Assembly (NCBI GenBank): GCA_003247135.1
Contig: QKAW01000011.1
Coordinates: 62,001 to 126,000, forward strand
Reading direction: 5' to 3'
Source: Spirochaetales bacterium
Lineage (GTDB): Bacteria; Spirochaetota; Spirochaetia; DSM-2461
Length of the DNA stretch: 64,000 nt
The number at the start of each line of letters is the position of its first letter. Positions within the stretch are counted from its first letter, which is position 1. The notes beneath the pieces are model-generated. The model was not told the DNA's origin. It did no database searches and was given only the letters and a program-made list of their open reading frames with translations. Made by a program: the position numbers and the translations under genes. Positions 28,477 to 36,629 of the stretch are shown here, one piece after another.

Positions 28477-30354
28477 TTAGGCATTAATAATGGATGGCAT
28501 TATTAGGGTAAAGTCTTCAAGTTTATCACCATACTTGATCATTTTATGTGAAGGAGAATCTGTATCAAGATATGTAAGTGCTGAAGAAAAATACTCTTTT
28601 TCCAGAATAAACTCATCAACAGGAAAAAATGCCTTTTTACCTAAATACCTCAAGATAAATCCAAATTTTTCATTTAATTTTTCACTGCTACTACTTAATC
28701 TTCCCCAGGGAGTAAATATTGGATAAGGAACATTGTTATATATATAATTTAACTTTGAACTCTCTCCCTTTTTTACAGCTTCAGGATCAAGAGACACCCT
28801 TTTAATAACATTAATATCAGACAATCCATAAGATCTGTTTCTATATTTAAATACTGTATATTTTTTTAAGGATGTAGAAGGTGGAATCAGAATATGAAAA
28901 GACAATCCTTCACCTTTTCTATTTTCTATTTTTATCTTACCATCCAACTTATCAATTACCCTGTTAACAACAATATCTAAACCAACTCCTCTACCAGAAT
29001 AATAACTAATCTCTTTTGCAGTTGTAAAACCAGATCTGGAAATTAGGGATAACAGTGATATATCATCATTTTTTTCTATATAATTCTCCTTAATTCCTTT
29101 CTGAACGACTAGATTCTGATCTATACCTCTTCCATCATCCTCAATAGTTATAGCTATAGAGTCTTTAATTCTGTTTGCTGTTAAAGTTATATTTCCAAAG
29201 ATTGGCTTACCTAATGCAGTTCTTTCCTCTGGATTCTCAATTCCGTGATCAATTGAGTTTTTAATAAGTTGCATTATCATCTCTTTTAAAATTTCAGCAA
29301 CTTTTCTCTCAATAGAGATATCTCCTCCAATAATTTTAAAATTTACCTTTTTCCCTAAATCTCTTCCCATTTTTTCTGTATATTGATTAAAAAAAGAGAA
29401 TGCTTTATTAACAGTAATTGTGGTTAAAGAGATAATACTGTTTTTTAAACCTGATATTAACTCCTCAATAACCTCTTTCTTATCAGGACTAACTATATTT
29501 TCATAAAGAAGTTTATTTTGCAAATCCAGAGAGTAGTTAAAAATCTCTTCAAGTTTTGTAGTTTCGACATCTATAATTTTTCCATAAAGAGTATTTTCTC
29601 TTTTACTTGTTTGTTCAAATGTATTATCAAAAAAACCTTGATAATCTAATCTGAGAACCTCTACTTCTTTAATTCTATCAAAACTGAGTTCATTATATAT
29701 AAAGGATTTATTCTTATCTGTTGTTAAGTAGAGAGTAATTTCCTTATCTTTATTATTTACTATCTGCTCCATAGTTGGAAAAACCTTAACAACATTACAA
29801 ACTTTTTCAAGATTGTTAACAACAAGAAAAAGCCTTGGGTATTTCATCTCTTCTTCCTGGTCAATATGACAAACTATTCTATAAAACTGTTCACCTCTAT
29901 ACATAGCTTCTTTTAAGAGAATCATTTCAAATGGTGTAAAAAAACTTTTTTTATCTGGGTTTTCATTTACAACTTCAATAGATATCGGTTTAATTACTAT
30001 GCTCTCATTTTCAATTTCGCTTAGTAAAGATTTTGCATCTATTTCACTGTTTTCTAGTTTCCATGAATTTAGGTCTTTTATAAAATAATCCTGTGATAAA
30101 AAAAGAACTTTTTCAATTTTATCATCAAAACTGGCCTCTCCATTTCTGACAGATGATAAAAAACTTTCGAGGTTATGGGCTACTTTTTCCATTTGATAAA
30201 GTCCTGCAAAACCTGCTGCGCTTTTTAAAGAGTGAATTTCACGATAAATATTAGGTATTGAAATATCTACATTTGTTAACTGGGTATTTAATCTATCCAG
30301 AATTCTCTGAGCATCAATTATAAAATTTTTATTTAAATCCCTTGAATCTGACAT
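28477..30354 (-). CDS. CheA-like histidine kinase (HPt, HATPase, CheW-like)
   Basis: A 625-residue protein built like CheA. The N-terminal HPt domain has the phosphorylatable His41 in EIHSLKSAAGF. A long, poorly conserved middle (about 100-270) replaces the usual P2 region. A dimerisation segment and a HATPase domain follow (about 290-500), with N-box IKNSIDHGIENPEER, DDGRGID and GRGVGLDIV motifs intact. The last about 120 residues resemble a CheW-like domain ('YTVFKYRNRSYGLSDI'). It lacks a receiver domain. It is the last gene of the flagellar operon, three bases after the preceding gene. Known CheA proteins phosphorylate CheY; whether this one serves chemotaxis or another flagellar output cannot be told here, and the main che operon is not in view. 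Confidence 0.82.
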   Translation of the reverse strand: MSDSRDLNKNFIIDAQRILDRLNTQLTNVDISIPNIYREIHSLKSAAGFAGLYQMEKVAHNLESFLSSVRNGEASFDDKIEKVLFLSQDYFIKDLNSWKLENSEIDAKSLLSEIENESIVIKPISIEVVNENPDKKSFFTPFEMILLKEAMYRGEQFYRIVCHIDQEEEMKYPRLFLVVNNLEKVCNVVKVFPTMEQIVNNKDKEITLYLTTDKNKSFIYNELSFDRIKEVEVLRLDYQGFFDNTFEQTSKRENTLYGKIIDVETTKLEEIFNYSLDLQNKLLYENIVSPDKKEVIEELISGLKNSIISLTTITVNKAFSFFNQYTEKMGRDLGKKVNFKIIGGDISIERKVAEILKEMIMQLIKNSIDHGIENPEERTALGKPIFGNITLTANRIKDSIAITIEDDGRGIDQNLVVQKGIKENYIEKNDDISLLSLISRSGFTTAKEISYYSGRGVGLDIVVNRVIDKLDGKIKIENRKGEGLSFHILIPPSTSLKKYTVFKYRNRSYGLSDINVIKRVSLDPEAVKKGESSKLNYIYNNVPYPIFTPWGRLSSSSEKLNEKFGFILRYLGKKAFFPVDEFILEKEYFSSALTYLDTDSPSHKMIKYGDKLEDFTLIMPSIINA

Positions 30355-30356
30355 AG

Positions 30357-30893
30357 TTATCCTCTGTCAATTGAGATTGTTGTCTCAACCTCACCAATTG
30401 TCGAATCAGTTTGTCTTGCAATAACAGCTGAGGATATACCCTGTTTATGTAGAAGGATAATTCTGTCTTTTTTTGATAATGAAGAATCATCTTTTATAGA
30501 TTTATTTACTATCGGTTCCTCGGTATCAATCATCTCTTCATCTTCTATTTCAATTTCAAGAGGCTGTTTTTCTGAAGAAGTTGTAGCTGGTTCATCCTTT
30601 TCTTTATTATTAATAATTTTATTATTAGCATCAGATAAGATTTCTTTTAAAATTATAATTTTTTTATCTGAATCATAAATGAGATTATTTAACTTTTCTA
30701 AACGATTTTCTACAAGAAGAACATTTCTGTCAGATGTCTCATTTATCTGAGTAATTAATGAGTTTATCTCTTCATGCACTTCTCTTAAAAAGTTTTTATT
30801 TTTTACACTTTTCTTTAATTTTATATCCAATATTTTATATATAATAAAGCTGTAAATAGAGCAAATTATTAGACATATTAAAACAGTATTCAT
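30357..30893 (-). CDS. Membrane-anchored coiled-coil protein with C-terminal helix-turn-helix
   Basis: A 178-residue protein: one N-terminal membrane helix (residues 1-21), a charged coiled coil (about 25-95), an acidic linker with several Glu/Asp runs, and at residues about 140-175 a short helix-turn-helix-like segment ('DRIILLHKQGISSAVIARQT') like those of DUF6115-type proteins. It lies two bases after the 108-residue gene and three bases before the CheA-like gene. Its position suggests a flagellum-related role in spirochaetes, but no function is known to me. Confidence 0.6.
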   Translation of the reverse strand: MNTVLICLIICSIYSFIIYKILDIKLKKSVKNKNFLREVHEEINSLITQINETSDRNVLLVENRLEKLNNLIYDSDKKIIILKEILSDANNKIINNKEKDEPATTSSEKQPLEIEIEDEEMIDTEEPIVNKSIKDDSSLSKKDRIILLHKQGISSAVIARQTDSTIGEVETTISIDRG

Positions 30894-30895
30894 TT

Positions 30896-31222
30896 TTACC
30901 CCGAGATATCAATTTTGTGACCCCGTTCCGGATCTGTAAAATAATTTACTTTTTCACTATCTTCACTTTTTTCATCTTTTTTATTTTCAGAACTGTTCCT
31001 TTGTTTTTTTGGTTGATTACTTTCTTTATCTTTAATTTTTTCAGAATCTTTATCCTCCTCTGCCTTATTAACAGAGTGATCCCGGTCATTCTCTTTTTTA
31101 ACTAACTGATTTGCTTCACGAGCTTGCTGATTTTCTACAGATTTTTGTATTGAAGCTTGTTCTTTCCCAACATTAGCCATTTTTAAGAATAAAGTTTGAA
31201 GATCAAGTGGTTTTATCGACAT
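30896..31222 (-). CDS. Small, highly charged flagellar-operon protein
   Basis: A 108-residue protein. I choose ATG 31222 (MSIKPLDLQTLFLKM) because AAAGGAAGAG lies just upstream; the upstream ATG at 31240 would add six residues. The first 30 residues are moderately hydrophobic and look like a docking segment; the rest is Lys/Glu/Asp/Ser-rich and probably disordered, except for a short conserved-looking tail (NYFTDPERGHKIDI). It overlaps the end of the fapA-like gene by 20 bases, indicating translational coupling. Function unknown. Confidence 0.6.
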   Translation of the reverse strand: MSIKPLDLQTLFLKMANVGKEQASIQKSVENQQAREANQLVKKENDRDHSVNKAEEDKDSEKIKDKESNQPKKQRNSSENKKDEKSEDSEKVNYFTDPERGHKIDISG

Positions 31223-33158
31223 TAATACTCTTCCTTTCAATATCTTCTGTTATATCCACATAGTCTTTGGTTGTAACATAACCTTCCGGATGAAGAACAA
31301 ATGATACAGATTTTTTAAAAGGATTTCTTATTTCATAATCCTTATCTTCAATTTTTATTATAACACCTGTAAAGACCTGTTTGGAAGCTCCGACAATACC
31401 TTCACTTGATAAGTTTGTTAAATACTCTCTTTTATCATTTAATTCATCAGTTAAATTTCTTTTTTGTGCTGTTAACCTGTTATGTTCAATCTTTAGCTCT
31501 TTTAAAAAGTTCTCTTTTTCTTCAGAAATCTCTTTATTCATCTTTTTCATTTTCACTAAAGAGTGAAGATTCTTACTTGCTTCATCTAGTTTATTTGTAA
31601 TAATTTTTAGTTTACCGTCCAACTCTTCAATTTCTGCTTTAGTTTTTGGATCAAAACCAACTTCAATTATAGTTTCAGTTCCTCCGGAAGTTCCTAAAAC
31701 TGCTGCATTTATCTCCTGAGCGGCCCTTAAGTGACCTCCAACAATTTTAGCTCTTTTACCTTTACATAATATTTTTTTTGCTGCATCAACTTGCGAGTTA
31801 ACTATACCATCACTAACAATTACTCTATCACCGGAATCAACTTTTGAATTTGTAATAAAACTTGACCAAACACTACCACCAGCTGAGATTTCTGTTCCAG
31901 CTCCACCATTAATACCCTGTTTAACAATAATATCTCCCCCTGATGTTAGGGTAGATTTACCAACATACCCATTAACTTCAATATTAGCTTGAGCATTTAC
32001 TGTAAAACCATCTTCAACATTTCCTTCTATAACTACGGAACCAAGGGAGTTGATATTACCAGTTTCAACATTTACATCCCCATCTATAACGAGAATTGTT
32101 TCAACTGTTATTTTACCATTTATTAAAAGTACCTGGCCACTGGCATCTGCAACTACAGTTTTTTCATTAACAATAGATACATTCTTACCAAGTTTAATCT
32201 CAATCATTTTACCATCTGTTGCAGGAATATATCTTCCGAAGACAGTTTTACCATCTATTCCGACGCCAGGAGGTTTAATAGTTGCTAGTGGTTGACCCTC
32301 TACAACGTTTGTAAATCTGTTCAACTCCTTAAAATCTATCCTACCATCTTTATCCTGTTTTAAATCTATATCTCCAGTCTGTTTAAAACTATATATAAGT
32401 TTGGAATCTTCACCGTTTACAGCAGGTTGACCTTCCGCAATAATGTATGGTTCATTATAAATTGGATACTGAATAAAATCCTCTATCATATCTAAACGAA
32501 CTCCAAATTCTACTGATTTTATATCAAGGCCCTGTTTAATATCCCGTTCTGTAAGGCTATCCCCCCCCATCCCTGGTGGAGTTACAATCATTTCAACAGT
32601 AAGCTCATCAGGAGTTATTGAGATTTCAAGTGAAGCATCATTGGATGGAATGTGTTTATAAGAACCAACTCTTTCAAATTTACCTGTTTTTTCATTTACA
32701 ATTTCCCTGATTCTATCTTCATCGAAATTAATAACACCTCTGTTATGCAGGCCATTTATAACATCCTCAAACTCAACAGGGATTCCTGTTCCAACAGGCT
32801 CATGAACAAGTAACATTGCAATAGATTCAAATAGATGTATTGTGTAATATCCATCTTCATTAACGAGAATTTCAGAATTGAGACCATAATCATCGACTGT
32901 ATCACTAAGTAAATCATGGGATTTTTTCTCTTTCTGGTATACAATAAGAATACAGTTTCTTTTTCCTATACCAAAAAAACCCTTAGATCCTTTATCTAAA
33001 ACTTCATATTCTAAACTAAATTTAGGAAGACCTAGTTCCATAGAGGCAGATAAAAGTGCATCATCAATAGTTTGACCAACTACCTGAACAGAAACTCTAT
33101 CTCTATCAAGTTGTAATTGTTCCTTCATATAAACTCGGAAATCATCAACTGATATCAT
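31203..33158 (-). CDS. fapA: FapA (DUF342) family protein with Jag-N-like domain
   Basis: A 651-residue protein. Residues 10-75 match the Jag N-terminal type ('VVGQTIDDALLSASMELGL', 'LDKGSKGFFGIGKRN'). The central part (about 160-500) is the DUF342/FapA region, with a long right-handed beta-helix rich in 'I.G.V..G' turns (about 345-490) and the segment 'AQANIEVNGYVGKSTLTSGG'. A coiled coil (about 520-590) and a small beta-domain end the protein. FapA proteins are known from polar-flagellar and chemotaxis neighbourhoods in many bacteria, and in spirochaetes follow the motility sigma gene as here. Molecular activity is not established. Confidence 0.85.
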   Translation of the reverse strand: MISVDDFRVYMKEQLQLDRDRVSVQVVGQTIDDALLSASMELGLPKFSLEYEVLDKGSKGFFGIGKRNCILIVYQKEKKSHDLLSDTVDDYGLNSEILVNEDGYYTIHLFESIAMLLVHEPVGTGIPVEFEDVINGLHNRGVINFDEDRIREIVNEKTGKFERVGSYKHIPSNDASLEISITPDELTVEMIVTPPGMGGDSLTERDIKQGLDIKSVEFGVRLDMIEDFIQYPIYNEPYIIAEGQPAVNGEDSKLIYSFKQTGDIDLKQDKDGRIDFKELNRFTNVVEGQPLATIKPPGVGIDGKTVFGRYIPATDGKMIEIKLGKNVSIVNEKTVVADASGQVLLINGKITVETILVIDGDVNVETGNINSLGSVVIEGNVEDGFTVNAQANIEVNGYVGKSTLTSGGDIIVKQGINGGAGTEISAGGSVWSSFITNSKVDSGDRVIVSDGIVNSQVDAAKKILCKGKRAKIVGGHLRAAQEINAAVLGTSGGTETIIEVGFDPKTKAEIEELDGKLKIITNKLDEASKNLHSLVKMKKMNKEISEEKENFLKELKIEHNRLTAQKRNLTDELNDKREYLTNLSSEGIVGASKQVFTGVIIKIEDKDYEIRNPFKKSVSFVLHPEGYVTTKDYVDITEDIERKSINVDKTT

Positions 33159-33164
33159 AAAACC

Positions 33165-33959
33165 TCAATATAGACCTTTCTTTATATTTGTTAAACGACC
33201 TCTCAATCGAACAATTGCTCTTGTATGTAACTGAGAAACTCTTGACTCTGTAACTTCCAATATTTTACCGATCTCTTTTAAAGTTAACTCTTCATAATAA
33301 TATAAAACTAAAACTTTTTTTTCATTGTCAGGGAGCTCTGTTATTGCTTCAGCTATAACACGTTTAATCTCCTCTTTTTCTATCATTACATCTGGTTGAA
33401 GAGCACTTGGAGACTCTATACTGTCCTGTATTGATACTTTATCATTATCATTTCCTGTACTCCAAAGTTCGTTTAATGATAATAAAGATGTACCACTAAT
33501 TTTTACAAGGGTTTTTCGTAGTTCATCAACTGATACATTCATATAGTCTGCTATCTCATCCTCAGATGCTACACGACCTAAATGAGATTCCAATATTTGT
33601 ACAGTTGTATCTACTTCCTTTGCTTTTTGTCTAACAGATCTTGGAACCCAATCAAGACTCCTTAATTCATCAAAAATTGAACCTCTTATTCTGGTAACAG
33701 CATATGTTTTAAATTTTACATCCATATTAGGATTATATTTACTTACTGCATCAATTAAACCAAAGGTTCCGTATCCTACCAGATCATCAAAATCGACATT
33801 ACTGGGCATATTTACAGCTAACTTCCCAGCAACATATTTAACGAGGGGGGCATACTGTACAATTATAGCTTCACGAAGTTTTGGTGAATTACTCTTTTTA
33901 TATTCATCCCATACTTCAGCTTCAGTCATTCCGTCAATCATTACATCACACATGCTCAT
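33165..33959 (-). CDS. fliA: RNA polymerase sigma factor, FliA/WhiG type (sigma28)
   Basis: A 264-residue group 3 sigma factor. Region 2 has DFDDLVGYGTFGLIDAVSKY and 'FKTYAVTRIRGSIFDELRS', followed by the family's 'LDWVPRSVRQKA' segment; region 4 has 'LTLKEIGKILEVTESRVSQL'. It directs RNA polymerase to late motility promoters (TAAA-N15-GCCGATAA type). Several ATGs occur close together at the start, and the AAGGG tract fits the ATG at 33953 slightly better than 33959; I keep the longer one. In Treponema the homologous gene lies at the same place, after flhF-flhG. It could equally be named whiG. The anti-sigma factor FlgM is not in the window. Confidence 0.92.
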   Translation of the reverse strand: MSMCDVMIDGMTEAEVWDEYKKSNSPKLREAIIVQYAPLVKYVAGKLAVNMPSNVDFDDLVGYGTFGLIDAVSKYNPNMDVKFKTYAVTRIRGSIFDELRSLDWVPRSVRQKAKEVDTTVQILESHLGRVASEDEIADYMNVSVDELRKTLVKISGTSLLSLNELWSTGNDNDKVSIQDSIESPSALQPDVMIEKEEIKRVIAEAITELPDNEKKVLVLYYYEELTLKEIGKILEVTESRVSQLHTRAIVRLRGRLTNIKKGLY

Positions 33960-33967
33960 CCCTTTTT

Positions 33968-34513
33968 TTAATCTTTTTTAAGTACTGTCTTAACAGCCCT
34001 AGCCATTTCATCTATAGAGTGCTTACCCAACTCTTCGGATGCCTTGGAAGAGGATTCGAGGCTAAAATTTTCTTCATCATCAAAACCACCAGAGCCAGAA
34101 TTCCCAGAATCACCAGATACGTCTGAAGTTGACAAACTTTTTAAGTTATTAAATCCAACTTCGTTAAACCCGGAAACACTGCTGCTATCTCCATTACTGT
34201 TCTCATCTTCCATAGTTTCATCATCAACCTGAACCTGATAACTCTCCTCTGGCATTACTATATCTACCTGACCATCAGAATCCAAATCATCGAGCTCTTC
34301 TTCTGCACTGTTTTCCAGTAATTCCGGAAGATAAATCATTATTACTATATTAATTAAAACTATTAGCAATCCGATAATCATACCAGAAAAGATACTTCTT
34401 ATAAAGATATTAATAAAATTATTCCCGGAAATTATACCCGAAATAAAACTCAGGATAAAACCAAAAAGAGATAAATATGCTACAATTTTTTTATTAATAT
34501 TCTTTAAATTCAT
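33968..34513 (-). CDS. Spirochaetal flagellar-operon membrane protein of unknown function
   Basis: A 181-residue protein: residues 1-10 are basic, two membrane helices span about 11-32 and 36-63 ('FIRSIFSGMIIGLLIVLINI'), and the remaining about 115 residues are Glu/Asp/Ser/Gly-rich and look disordered, ending in a short helix ('ASEELGKHSIDEMARAVKTV'). It sits between flhG and the sigma factor, eight bases before the latter. No known domain recognised; a conserved position suggests a flagellar assembly role. Confidence 0.6.
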   Translation of the reverse strand: MNLKNINKKIVAYLSLFGFILSFISGIISGNNFINIFIRSIFSGMIIGLLIVLINIVIMIYLPELLENSAEEELDDLDSDGQVDIVMPEESYQVQVDDETMEDENSNGDSSSVSGFNEVGFNNLKSLSTSDVSGDSGNSGSGGFDDEENFSLESSSKASEELGKHSIDEMARAVKTVLKKD

Positions 34514-34585
34514 ATTGCCCTTTTTAAATTAATCCCCTTATTAGATTAAGTAAAAAAACCTCTGCAGTCAAGCAATTATTACTTA

Positions 34586-35482
34586 CTATTTGTTTACGAA
34601 CTTACGAATAAAGCTATTTAAACCTTTTCCTTCAACATATTCTATGTTTTCAAGTCTATGAACAAGGTGGTCCAGACAGATAGACGCCTTTGATTTTGGT
34701 TCATAGATAGTAAAAGGTTTTTGCTTTCTGACACAGTTTTGAACTGCAATATCATCGTAGACAAATCCAAGATAATCAATCTTCTGGTTTAAAAACTGAC
34801 CTGCAATATTTATTACTCTATTTGCAACTTTTTTACCTTCAACTACAGATTGTGCTCTATTCACTATTAACTTAATATTTAAATCAGTCCTGTCAATTTC
34901 AGTTGACATAACTTTTATTATTCCATAAGCATCAGTAATTGCAGTTGGTTCCGGTGTTGTAACAATTATAACATCATCTGCTGCTTCTAGAAATGATAAA
35001 ACACTATCAGAAACTCCAGCACTTGTATCTATTATTAGAATATCAGCATCATCAAATACTTTAAATGATGAAATAAACTCATGTCTCTCATCATCTGAAA
35101 GATTTGCGATTCTGGAAAAACCTGAAGCACCTGCTATCATTCTGATTCCATATTCAGTTTCGTATACAATCTCTTCCATGGTCTTTTGTTTTCTAATTAC
35201 ATGATACAGATTGTATTTAGGGATAATACCTAAAATGACGTTAACATTTGCTAATCCAAGATCAGCATCTAAAATAACAACTTTTTTCCCAATTTTTGCA
35301 TAAGCGATTGCAAGATTTGCTGATATATTTGTCTTACCAACACCACCTTTACCACTTGATACTGCAATAATTCGAGTATTTCCTTTTACTTTGGGTTGCT
35401 CATTTTCAATTGTTACTGTATTTGTGACAGCATTGTTCTGGTTTTTCATTAATTCACGTAAAGATTCTGCTTGATCTGCCAT
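34586..35482 (-). CDS. flhG: FlhG (YlxH/FleN), MinD-like flagellar number regulator
   Basis: A 298-residue MinD-family ATPase. The deviant Walker A motif SSGKGGVGKTNISANLA is at about residues 42-58, followed by ILDADLGLANVNVILG. The N-terminal DQAESLREL helix is the activator helix known to stimulate the FlhF GTPase. The C-terminal amphipathic stretch is compatible with membrane binding. With FlhF it sets flagellar number and position. Four bases after flhF. Confidence 0.93.
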   Translation of the reverse strand: MADQAESLRELMKNQNNAVTNTVTIENEQPKVKGNTRIIAVSSGKGGVGKTNISANLAIAYAKIGKKVVILDADLGLANVNVILGIIPKYNLYHVIRKQKTMEEIVYETEYGIRMIAGASGFSRIANLSDDERHEFISSFKVFDDADILIIDTSAGVSDSVLSFLEAADDVIIVTTPEPTAITDAYGIIKVMSTEIDRTDLNIKLIVNRAQSVVEGKKVANRVINIAGQFLNQKIDYLGFVYDDIAVQNCVRKQKPFTIYEPKSKASICLDHLVHRLENIEYVEGKGLNSFIRKFVNK

Positions 35483-35486
35483 CTGT

Positions 35487-36629
35487 TTATCCTCTTGTTA
35501 TCTGTTTACTACCAACGAGTAATGACATAATTTTTTTCTTTGTTGCAACCTCTATATCCTGTGGAACCCTTTGCCCAGTTGTTATAAAGGATACTGTTTT
35601 CTTCTGTTCGTGTAACAAACTGATTAAGTTACCACATCTAGTTGTTTCATCAAGTTTTGTGATAATTACTGACTCATACCCAAAAGGATCATACTGCTTC
35701 ATTATCTCTCTTATATCCCATGTTTTTGTTGTTGCACTAAAAGCTAGATGCACCTCACAGTCATGACCACATCCCTCAAGGATTCGTCTCATTTCTGCTA
35801 GTTTTACAAAATCTTTTGGGCTTTTACCTATAGTATCGACAAATATATAGTCTGCATCACTATTTGCATCAATTTCTGTTTTTAAGTCTTCATAGTTTTC
35901 ACAGCAAGCTACTGGTATTCCCATAATTTCACCATAGGTCTCAATCTGTTTCTTTGCTGCAATCCTGTAATTATCGATAGTTAGCATTCTAACAGAGTAT
36001 TTATTATTACCAGATAATCCTAGGCCTTTTTGAGCTGCTAATTTTGCTATTGTTGTAGTTTTTCCGACACCTGTGGGTCCAACAAGAATAAAAATATTAT
36101 TTTTGCTACGACTTTTAGGTACATGAACTTTAATGCTTTCTTCGATCCATTTATCTACAATGGTTCTGGTTACATCAAAATCGCTTAATTCGCTAAAACT
36201 TAATTCACTTTTTAATCTATCCAGTGTTTTTTTTATATATGATATGGAGAAGTCATTTTCATATAGATACTCCTCAATTGCTAAAATTGAAGGCAGATCC
36301 CCACTCTCTTTTGCAGGAACACTTTTAAGTTCATCTTTTAAACTCTTTACCTCTTCAAGTATTTTCTGAAAGGAATCTTCACTTTTTTTATTTGAACTAA
36401 TACTTTCAAGAATTTTCTGTTTCTCTCTTTTATCATCAGAATTCAGCTTTGGTTTTAAACTTGTTGTTACATAACCGGAATACTCCAAACCTTCTTTCTG
36501 AAAAAGTCCAAGGAAGCCCCCTATAGATACCTTTCTTCTGCTTAAGACTGTAGCATCCGGCCCATGCTTATCCCTTATTAACAACATTAATTCCTGATGA
36601 TTACGACCTTTTTCTGTAAAATACATCAT
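35487..36629 (-). CDS. flhF: FlhF, SRP-type GTPase for flagellar placement
   Basis: A 380-residue protein. The N-terminal basic region (about 1-110) is variable; the NG GTPase domain (about 115-380) has G1 GPTGVGKTTTIAKLAA, G3 'IFVDTIGKSP' and G4 'TKLDETTRCG'. The G3 motif reads DTIG, whereas the family norm is DTAG, a conservative change. The start overlaps the flhA stop by four bases (ATGA). Places the first basal-body ring proteins at the cell pole. Confidence 0.95.
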   Translation of the reverse strand: MMYFTEKGRNHQELMLLIRDKHGPDATVLSRRKVSIGGFLGLFQKEGLEYSGYVTTSLKPKLNSDDKREKQKILESISSNKKSEDSFQKILEEVKSLKDELKSVPAKESGDLPSILAIEEYLYENDFSISYIKKTLDRLKSELSFSELSDFDVTRTIVDKWIEESIKVHVPKSRSKNNIFILVGPTGVGKTTTIAKLAAQKGLGLSGNNKYSVRMLTIDNYRIAAKKQIETYGEIMGIPVACCENYEDLKTEIDANSDADYIFVDTIGKSPKDFVKLAEMRRILEGCGHDCEVHLAFSATTKTWDIREIMKQYDPFGYESVIITKLDETTRCGNLISLLHEQKKTVSFITTGQRVPQDIEVATKKKIMSLLVGSKQITRG

